The notes under the pieces are model-generated. The model did no database searches. It had not been told where the DNA came from and worked only from the letters and a program-made list of their open reading frames with translations. Source: Gammaproteobacteria bacterium (lineage in GTDB: Bacteria > Pseudomonadota > Gammaproteobacteria > JAJFKO01). Taken from it: a stretch of DNA of 40,569 nucleotides. The translations under genes and the position numbers were made by a program. Location: NCBI GenBank assembly GCA_028284465.1, contig JANQRR010000004.1:1-40569 (forward strand), written 5' to 3'. Below are positions 34,333 to 40,569 of the stretch, in pieces. Position 1 is the first letter of the stretch, and each line of letters begins with the position of its first letter.

Positions 34333-35326
34333 TTTGTGCTTTGAGGACACTTTTTGAGGTTATTAAATCCATAAGAATATGAAGCATGCAGTCAGAATAA
34401 TCAATGCTCGCTTCTTCTGGATTCATTTTTGGATAACCTGATAAATTGGTTACCGTGATACCCCGCTCAAATAAAATAGTTTTATCTTTTTGACTACCAA
34501 GCACATTGCCACCTTCACCGGTGCTTAGATCAACAATTACAGTATTATCGGGCAGACTCTTTATACAATCTTGATCAATTAACAAAGGAGAATTTTCACC
34601 AATTATTCTTGCAGCCGTCAGAATAATGTTAGAATTAGAAATATGTTTTTTAATAAATTCCTTTTGATTTAAATTAGGTAATACCAAATATTCAATTTTA
34701 CATTTCTCAACGCTTTGTCGATATAACGATCTACGACCGAATATAGTGACTGACAAATTATGCTTTCGTGCAGTCAAGGCTGCATTAATTCCAGCAGGAC
34801 CAGTCCCAAATATAGCAACATTTTTTATGCGGTCACCTTGATATTTCTTTAAAGCATCAAGCATTGCTAAACGCCCAGCAAAACGTGACATAGCCGCTTG
34901 CGCATTTTTTGGATCTTCAGATGTGAGTGATAACAATTCAAGAGAACATGTTTGAATTCCTTGTGATTGCCATTTTTTAATATGATTCTCATTATTAACA
35001 TCAAACGGATCTAAAAAGCCGATCATTAACTTAGTATTTAATAATAGCTTGGCTTCTCGCTCTGAATATCTTGAATCTGCTCTTTTCACTCTTAGAGTAA
35101 TACAATTAGATGGAAGTGCATCTTTAGTAATATCAATAATGTCTGCGCCAACCTGTTTATAATCACTATCACTAAAACCCGCTAAAACCCCAGCACCCTT
35201 CTCAACCATCACTTTAAAGTTAATTTCTGATAGCTTTACAACTGTTGAAGGAGTCAAGGCTACACGACCCTCACCATCGCGAGTTTCTTTAACAACAACT
35301 ATATTTTTTAATGTTAATTTATCCAT
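34310..35326 (-). CDS. Alanine dehydrogenase / PntA N-terminal-like protein
   Basis: A 338-aa protein with the AlaDH/PNT fold: N-domain EGRVALTPSTV, EKGAG, ADII, then the Rossmann domain with FGTGPAGINAALTAR (173-187) and VIVDLSTGEGGNV (about 263-275). The GEGGN box is nearer to transhydrogenase subunit PntA than to alanine dehydrogenase. No PntAB or PntB membrane subunits follow, so it acts either alone as a soluble NAD(P)-dependent enzyme or as a degenerate paralogue. It converges on the beta-lactamase with a 23-bp overlap. Function uncertain. Confidence 0.8.
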   Translation of the reverse strand: MDKLTLKNIVVVKETRDGEGRVALTPSTVVKLSEINFKVMVEKGAGVLAGFSDSDYKQVGADIIDITKDALPSNCITLRVKRADSRYSEREAKLLLNTKLMIGFLDPFDVNNENHIKKWQSQGIQTCSLELLSLTSEDPKNAQAAMSRFAGRLAMLDALKKYQGDRIKNVAIFGTGPAGINAALTARKHNLSVTIFGRRSLYRQSVEKCKIEYLVLPNLNQKEFIKKHISNSNIILTAARIIGENSPLLIDQDCIKSLPDNTVIVDLSTGEGGNVLGSQKDKTILFERGITVTNLSGYPKMNPEEASIDYSDCMLHILMDLITSKSVLKAQINSQQNH

Positions 35327-35560
35327 GTTGTCCTTTTTTCCGAATTAGTGAATGACATACATAATTATGACTTATTAAATGTATTTTCTTAGCTTATGAT
35401 TTCATGCTGTTGAGAATTTAGGCTTGATAAAATATTGGTTGCCGGACTAATTGCTCTTCTGCAAGTAAAACAATACAACCCAATATTATTCCTTATTTAG
35501 AATTTTTCATGTTTTGCTATTAAATTAAAAATAGCATCGTAACTGTCAGAATCATTTTTG

Positions 35561-36718
35561 TCAAGTTTGTAAATTATCAATGACTTTATCATATTCTGAC
35601 GTTATCGGATAACTGGAAAGAATACGTAATAACTGTTGTTTGGATTCTACTCTCATGCTTGCAGCCGTTTGGTCCATTTCTTTAAAGTGTTGCTCGACGA
35701 ATTCACTAATGTTAACGAGTATTTGTGTAGAATTTTTTTGTTTACTTAAACATTCATAAGGTGATTTTTTGTCAACAGGTATTTGAATGCGTTCTCCATT
35801 TGATTTTAATGCAGGTTGGTATTCTCGCAAAGTATTTAACACATAAGATGCTAACATAAACCGCATTTTTTTTGGAGGTAATTTAGCAACAGTCTGCTGC
35901 TGTCCAGTCGTGATTTTAACGGTATGTAGCAAAGGTGTTACATGTCCATTAGTTAATAGCTCTAATTGACGTCCTCCAAATATGATTAAACTAAGGGATA
36001 GTTGACGTGGTATTTGTAAATAACTCCAGGGCATATCTGCAGTTTTAACATAAAGACCGCTAGCATTATTATCGCGGTAACATAATGCTGCCATTGTGGA
36101 AAAATCAGCATGTGGCGTAAATGCCATAATTTCTTTTTTTTCTTTATCAAACATACAAAGTTGTTTAGCTTTAAAAGCATTAATGATCCGCTTTTGAGTT
36201 GCTGGTAGATAACGAGTTAAACCTGTTGCAGCTCGGCCAATACTACCTTCTTGTAGTGAACCTTTTTTTAAATCTAAAATAATTTCTAGCTGTGCTAACG
36301 TTTGCTGAAAAATTTTTTGCGTGAAAGTATGATGTTCGAGAAAAGCATTATTTACTATGGATTGCTCAATATTATTGATAGATGGAATATTGCTAATGCT
36401 TTCTTGATGATTTGCAGTGTTCATGGTAGCAACAATACGATTTCCCCAAAAACATCCACCAGTACCCTCTTCAGCGTGCGAAACAGCATTTAAATTTAGA
36501 TCATTCCACTCATATTTAAATTGTTTTGAATCTATTCGATTGCTATCTAATCTATCAAAAACCTCATCACCAAATTCATATAAAGTATCTATGGTTTTTT
36601 GAAAATCTTCGGGTAAATTTGTTAAAATAAAAATCCCTGATGTTTTAATTGCTTCTGCCATTTTTTGAGGGCTATTCTTATCAGAATAATCGACAACAGA
36701 AAATTGTTTTGAGAGCAT
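35561..36718 (-). CDS. 2-oxoglutarate/Fe(II)-dependent oxygenase, isopenicillin-N-synthase-like
   Basis: A 385-aa protein. The iron ligands appear as H203-x-D205 (FTPHADFSTMAAL) and H265 (TPLLHTVKI). The region GLYVKTADMPWSYLQIP and LELLTNGHV match the IPNS-type jelly roll. The usual RxS 2-oxoglutarate clamp reads R286-F-M, so cosubstrate binding may differ. The N-terminal part (about 1-170) is only weakly like the family. The substrate is unknown. It stands alone on the minus strand between the PntA-like gene (234 bp away) and an integrase. Confidence 0.8.
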   Translation of the reverse strand: MLSKQFSVVDYSDKNSPQKMAEAIKTSGIFILTNLPEDFQKTIDTLYEFGDEVFDRLDSNRIDSKQFKYEWNDLNLNAVSHAEEGTGGCFWGNRIVATMNTANHQESISNIPSINNIEQSIVNNAFLEHHTFTQKIFQQTLAQLEIILDLKKGSLQEGSIGRAATGLTRYLPATQKRIINAFKAKQLCMFDKEKKEIMAFTPHADFSTMAALCYRDNNASGLYVKTADMPWSYLQIPRQLSLSLIIFGGRQLELLTNGHVTPLLHTVKITTGQQQTVAKLPPKKMRFMLASYVLNTLREYQPALKSNGERIQIPVDKKSPYECLSKQKNSTQILVNISEFVEQHFKEMDQTAASMRVESKQQLLRILSSYPITSEYDKVIDNLQT

Positions 36719-36809
36719 GAATAGCTACCTCATTTCAATTAAGAGCTTTGTTTTTACGAGTTCGTGGTGTTTTGATTTAAGCTAAATTTTATAGCAACTC
36801 AGTTGGCCA

Positions 36810-36828
36810 GCAATTTTACAAAAATTGC
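36810..36828. repeat. Inverted repeat upstream of the integrase gene
   Basis: GCAATTTT and AAAATTGC flank ACA, a perfect 8-bp inverted repeat in the 228-bp gap between the divergent oxygenase and recombinase genes. It could be an arm-type or operator site of the recombinase. The rest of the gap shows no gene. Confidence 0.4.
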
Positions 36829-36946
36829 ACTATGAATTGCTTGAACGACAATTATATTAGCTCAATAAGCTTGCAGAGTAAAACAAATCATTATAGATTA
36901 GGTGCAAAAATATGTTGATCATAGGTAGCAACAGGAACAAAACATA

Positions 36947-38176
36947 ATGACAAAAGACACCGATGTCCCATTAGCATTATTTGATTCGCTTGAGAATATC
37001 GATACTAATAACTGTGTTGGCCAACTTAAAAACAATTATCATTTAAATGATATAAAAATCGCAACTGCATTTTTAAAGTCGTATACCGGGAGTCAAGGAA
37101 CATTTAATTCTTATCGACGTGAAATTGAGCGGTTAATTCATTGGTGTGCGTTAGTATCTCAAAAATCTCTGAAGCAATTGAAACGTGATGATATTGAAGC
37201 TTTTGCGAGATTTTGTCAGGTTCCACCTAAACATTGGATTGGCATGGCTAAACCAGCCCGATTTATTGAAAAAGATGGGGTGCGAATTCCTAATCCACGT
37301 TGGCGCCCTTTTGTTGTCACGGTATCTAAAGCTCAACGCCGCAAAGGCGTTGAACCAAATATTAAAAAATTTGAATTATCTCAAGGTTCATTGCGAGAAT
37401 TGTTTGCTATTCTCAGTAGTTTTTATAGTTATTTGTTACAAGAAGAATACGTGAGCATGAATCCGGTTGCTTTGATCCGCCAAAAAAGTAAATTTATGCG
37501 TAAAACTCAGGGGCAGCCGGTGATCAGGCGTTTATCTGAATTGCAATGGCAGTATGTGATTAAAACTGCCGAAACATTAGCGAATAATGATCCTGATAAT
37601 CATGAACGTACTCTTTTTATTATGTCAGCACTTTACTCGATGTATTTACGGATCTCAGAGCTCGCTGAAAACACACGCTGGACGCCGTTAATGAATGATT
37701 TTACCCGCGATGGTGATAGCAATTGGTGGTTCACAACCGTTGGTAAAGGTAATAAAGAGCGCCGAATTGCAGTGAGTGATGCTATGTTAAATGCTTTAAA
37801 ACGTTGGCGTAAACACCTTAATTTATCTCCTCTGCCCTCGCCTGCTGATAATTCACCTTTATTACCAAAAACTAAAGGACGTGGCCCAATTAAAAGCACT
37901 AATTATATTCGTAGCATTGTACAATATTGCTTTGATCGTTCGATTGAGCAATTAACTCAAGATGGCTTTAACGAAGAAGCAGAAACGTTGAATGAAGCCA
38001 CTGTGCACTGGTTACGCCATACTGGTATTTCAGATGATGTAAAAATACGTCCGCGTGAGCATGTGCGCGATGACGCGGGGCATAGTTCAAGTGCGATAAC
38101 TGACAAATATATTGATATTGAATTGCGAGAACGTCATCGTTCAGCAAGAGCAAAAGTGATCTCTGAGGAAGATTAA
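36947..38176 (+). CDS. Tyrosine recombinase / integrase, complete
   Basis: A 409-aa recombinase with all catalytic residues: R235 (YLRISEL), K267 (VGKGNKERR), H354-x-x-R357 (VHWLRH), H379 (AGHSS) and Y388 (DKYID). The N-terminal SAM-like core-binding domain is at about 40-180, with a basic insert (AKPARFIEKDGVRIPNPRWRP) around 100-120. AGGA lies about 10 nt before the ATG. No tRNA, excisionase or cargo boundary is evident beside it, and the left-edge integrase fragment is a different gene. It may mark an old insertion into the accessory region. Confidence 0.95.
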   Translation: MTKDTDVPLALFDSLENIDTNNCVGQLKNNYHLNDIKIATAFLKSYTGSQGTFNSYRREIERLIHWCALVSQKSLKQLKRDDIEAFARFCQVPPKHWIGMAKPARFIEKDGVRIPNPRWRPFVVTVSKAQRRKGVEPNIKKFELSQGSLRELFAILSSFYSYLLQEEYVSMNPVALIRQKSKFMRKTQGQPVIRRLSELQWQYVIKTAETLANNDPDNHERTLFIMSALYSMYLRISELAENTRWTPLMNDFTRDGDSNWWFTTVGKGNKERRIAVSDAMLNALKRWRKHLNLSPLPSPADNSPLLPKTKGRGPIKSTNYIRSIVQYCFDRSIEQLTQDGFNEEAETLNEATVHWLRHTGISDDVKIRPREHVRDDAGHSSSAITDKYIDIELRERHRSARAKVISEED

Positions 38177-38210
38177 ATATTTTATTGTACAAATCATAGA
38201 GGTAATTTTA

Positions 38211-38966
38211 ATGAACCGATTAAAGGATAAAGTTGCAGTTATAACTGGTGGGAATAGTGGTATTGGCAAAGGCATTGCTAAACGTTTCCTTGAAGAAGGC
38301 GCAAAAGTCGTTATTTTTGGGCGTAACGCAGAAAAACTCAAGCAAACTAAAAGTGAATTATCTGAAGATGTTTTAGCTATTCAAGGTGATGTTGTCAATA
38401 CAGAGGATTTATACAATTTATTTAACGAAACTTCATCGCATTTTGGCAAAATTGATATCTTAGTAGCTAATGCTGGTGTTGCCAAAGGCGTTCATCTTAA
38501 AGATATTACTGAAGACGATTTTGATTATATGGTCAACATAAATTATAGAGGGTTATTTTTTACTGTAAGATACGCTATTGAATATATGAATGATGATGCT
38601 TCCATTATTTTAATGGCTTCTATTGCTGGTCACATTGGAATTAAAAGCCATAGCATTTATTCTTCGACTAAAGTTGCTACCACAAAGCTTGCGAAAAACT
38701 TTGCATATGATTTGTCAGATCGAGGTATTCGTGTTAATTCTATTTCGCCTGGGTACATTGAAACCCCTATTTTTGCTACTCGTTTAGCAGCTGATCATGA
38801 TTTTTTAAAAACGAAAGCGACTAAAATACCATTAAAAAAGATAGGTACACCTAAAGACATTGCCAATGCCGCTTTATTTTTTGCAAGCGAAGAATCTTCC
38901 TATATAACAGGGACTGATCTAATCATTGATGGTGGGCTTTCAACAACAGATCCAACGGAAAATTAG
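38211..38966 (+). CDS. Short-chain dehydrogenase/reductase
   Basis: A 251-aa classical SDR. The nucleotide motif is TGGNSGIG (12-19), then NAG (87-89), catalytic S137, Y150 and K154 (YSSTK), and the late ITGTDLIIDGG. R38 after the second strand (GRN) favours NADP. It resembles glucose-1-dehydrogenase and 3-oxoacyl reductase type SDRs; the substrate is not readable. AGAGGTAA precedes the ATG. It is convergent with the nitronate monooxygenase gene, 4 bp away. Confidence 0.93.
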   Translation: MNRLKDKVAVITGGNSGIGKGIAKRFLEEGAKVVIFGRNAEKLKQTKSELSEDVLAIQGDVVNTEDLYNLFNETSSHFGKIDILVANAGVAKGVHLKDITEDDFDYMVNINYRGLFFTVRYAIEYMNDDASIILMASIAGHIGIKSHSIYSSTKVATTKLAKNFAYDLSDRGIRVNSISPGYIETPIFATRLAADHDFLKTKATKIPLKKIGTPKDIANAALFFASEESSYITGTDLIIDGGLSTTDPTEN

Positions 38967-38970
38967 TTTT

Positions 38971-40023
38971 TTATATTCGAGCTATTAACTCACGCATTAA
39001 CTTAGCAGCAGAAATACTTTTGCATAAATGCGCGTTTTGGCCTGCCCATAATGACATAAAATCAGTATTGCCTTCTTTTTTGGCTTTAGTTCTGATCTGG
39101 ATAGTTAATTTATTTTGTTGTGGAAATGGCATAATATCGTTTTCATATTTTCGCATGCGTTCGCTAAATTTATTTTTGATTGCGCGGGCAAGCCGACCTG
39201 AATAAGCTTTGGTTAACATAGTATTATCATCAGCAATTTCTAATAAAGCTTGTTTATATTTTGAATGTGCGCCAGATTCATGCGTGGTTAAAAATGCTGT
39301 GCCAATTTGTACTGCTTGGGCGCCTAAATCAAGCGCGGCACGCACACCTCTAGGATCTGAGATTCCACCAGCAGCAATAATAGGCAAATTAATCTTATCA
39401 ACCAATTGTAACGTCAAAGCTAAAGTGCCAATTTGAGTTTCTTGGGAAGGATCTGCAAACGTTCCACGATGGCCACCAGCCTCTATGCCCTGCCCTACTA
39501 TAGCATCAATGTCTGTGGCTGATAATTGCTGAGCTTCCTTAACAGAAGTTGCAGTGCCAATAATTTTTATATTATGTCTTTTTAACTCATCAAGGTACTT
39601 AGTTTCAAGAAGCCCAAATGTAAAACTAAATATGGGTACTTGTTCTGCAATAATCACCGCCAACTGTTTATCAAAAGAGGGTTTATAAGGTAATTCAATA
39701 GGCTTGATATCAATGGCTAATTCTTTTGTGACTTCTGTTAAAATTTTACAAATTTTAGTTTGATCATTATAGATCTGATCACCAGGCTCTGGCACAAATA
39801 AATTAACAGCAAAAGGTTTATCAGTTAATTGTTTAACAGCTTGAATAAGTTTTTGTAAAGCTTCAGGCTGCATATAAGCAGCACCAATTGAACCAAGGCC
39901 ACCATTATTACTCACGCTTGCAACTAACTCCGGCGTTGTGATCCCGCCGGCCATTGGAGCTTGAATAATTGGATACTTAATATTTAATAATTCAGTCAGT
40001 GGATTGTTAAACTCCATTTTCAT
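38971..40023 (-). CDS. Nitronate monooxygenase (2-nitropropane dioxygenase family)
   Basis: A 350-aa FMN TIM-barrel enzyme. PIIQAPMAGGITTPEL binds FMN phosphate near the N-terminus. GQGIEAGGHRG contains the catalytic His region of class I enzymes, AAGGISDPRGVRAALDLGAQAVQIGTAFL is the phosphate-binding end, and SLWAGQ closes the family pattern. These enzymes detoxify propionate-3-nitronate and similar compounds. The start could be 40023 or two codons later. It is single on the minus strand, divergent from the drug transporter. Confidence 0.93.
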   Translation of the reverse strand: MKMEFNNPLTELLNIKYPIIQAPMAGGITTPELVASVSNNGGLGSIGAAYMQPEALQKLIQAVKQLTDKPFAVNLFVPEPGDQIYNDQTKICKILTEVTKELAIDIKPIELPYKPSFDKQLAVIIAEQVPIFSFTFGLLETKYLDELKRHNIKIIGTATSVKEAQQLSATDIDAIVGQGIEAGGHRGTFADPSQETQIGTLALTLQLVDKINLPIIAAGGISDPRGVRAALDLGAQAVQIGTAFLTTHESGAHSKYKQALLEIADDNTMLTKAYSGRLARAIKNKFSERMRKYENDIMPFPQQNKLTIQIRTKAKKEGNTDFMSLWAGQNAHLCKSISAAKLMRELIARI

Positions 40024-40115
40024 TTATTCCATGTATTGAAATACTCATAATAGTATACCCACTGATTTAAGGAAAAATATAGTATTAAATAATGATATTT
40101 TAAAAATTTGTTGTA

Positions 40116-40124
40116 TGTTATAAT
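40116..40124 (+). promoter_or_regulatory. Extended -10 promoter for the Bcr/CflA-like gene
   Basis: TGTTATAAT (TGn plus TATAAT) lies 28 bp before the transporter ATG. Imperfect inverted sequence TTTGTT...AACAAA (about 40107-40130) encloses it and could be an operator. There is no good -35, which is normal for extended -10 promoters. Confidence 0.55.
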
Positions 40125-40152
40125 AACAAACTCTCAAGAGGAGATAATAACT

Positions 40153-40569
40153 ATGCTAAAAACTACTAAATTCACATTAATGCTGGTTTTAACAGCATGT
40201 GTGATTGTGCCATTTGGCAATGATCTATATATCTCAGCGTTACCACTGATCTCAAAAGCATTTGTTACAAATAAAGCACCATTAGTATTAACCACATTTT
40301 TATTTGGGCTTGCATTTTCACAGTTATTTTATGGGCCATTATTGGATCGGTTCGGTCGCAAACCAGTACTGTTATGTGGCTTAATCATTTTTATCATTGC
40401 TAGTGCTGCCGTGATATTTTCATCCACATTTAATTTTTTGTTGGTTGCACGTTTTTTTCAAGCTATAGGTGCATGTAGTACTATCGTTGCTGTGCTGGCA
40501 ATTATTCGTGATGTCTATCCACAAGAAAAAATTGTACATGCCACCAGTATGATTATGGCAATTATCGGT
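40153..40569 (+). CDS. MFS drug-resistance transporter, Bcr/CflA-like (partial, runs off the window)
   Basis: The first 139 codons are present. Helix 1 (LMLVLTACVIVPFGNDLYISALP) has the Bcr/CflA-type D-x-Y-x-x-A-L-P. FGPLLDRFGRKPVLL-like sequence (YGPLLDRFGRKPV) gives the MFS loop 2-3 motif, and RFFQAIGACSTIVAVLAIIRD gives helix 4. The SD AAGAGGAGA is strong. The family exports bicyclomycin, chloramphenicol and similar compounds, but the actual substrate here is unknown. Confidence 0.93.
   Translation, partial: MLKTTKFTLMLVLTACVIVPFGNDLYISALPLISKAFVTNKAPLVLTTFLFGLAFSQLFYGPLLDRFGRKPVLLCGLIIFIIASAAVIFSSTFNFLLVARFFQAIGACSTIVAVLAIIRDVYPQEKIVHATSMIMAIIG

Overview
The window looks like a chromosomal segment of an AT-rich gammaproteobacterium, most plausibly a member of the Legionellales (Legionella/Coxiella-like). 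This is inferred from the conserved thrS-infC-rpmI-rplT-pheS-pheT-ihfA-merR-tRNA-Pro block, an ankyrin protein built like the Legionella effector AnkH/LegA3, a Pht-like MFS transporter, and low-GC codon use. No rRNA or marker gene fixes the genus.

Layout. 1-1310 is a scarred integration site: the last 31 codons of a tyrosine recombinase, then two 54-bp copies of a tRNA-Val(GAC) 3' half that bracket an exported MsrA. 1524-9128 is the translation block on the + strand. It has several visible control signals: a long hairpin ahead of infC, an AUC start codon for IF3 set by its Shine-Dalgarno (SD) sequence, and a short Phe-Phe leader ORF ahead of pheS. 9187-11988 is a vitamin B12 uptake unit: cobalamin riboswitch, BtuB-like receptor and an overlapping dedicated TonB. 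11972-16457 holds a DedA/TVP38-type membrane protein, a tiny secreted Asn-Gly-Thr protein, a methyltransferase, an MFS transporter, and a pair of small DNA-binding proteins (S24-peptidase repressor and mini-HTH). 16478-21496 has lepB-fabH on the minus strand and, divergently, an orphan VgrG-like spike followed by fabV.

21700 onward is accessory in character: the ankyrin/cysteine-protease-like protein; a cytochrome P450 coupled to an OprB-type porin; a HicAB toxin-antitoxin pair run into an ICL/PEPM enzyme and a methyltransferase; an AAA/DUF4143 ATPase with a repeat-decorated promoter; a small P-loop kinase; a cupin; a zinc-starvation locus (Zur, divergent COG0523 GTPase, ZIP transporter and a class A beta-lactamase around one perfect Zur box); a PntA/alanine-dehydrogenase-like protein; an IPNS-like 2-oxoglutarate oxygenase; a complete tyrosine recombinase; an SDR; a nitronate monooxygenase; and the start of a Bcr/CflA-type drug transporter that runs off the right edge.

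The points most worth a second look are the zinc-starvation locus that carries a serine beta-lactamase, the ankyrin protein with a permuted His-Asp-Cys arrangement, the VgrG without any type VI genes around it, and the translation-level controls in the infC and pheS leaders. I found no CRISPR array, rRNA or complete insertion sequence.
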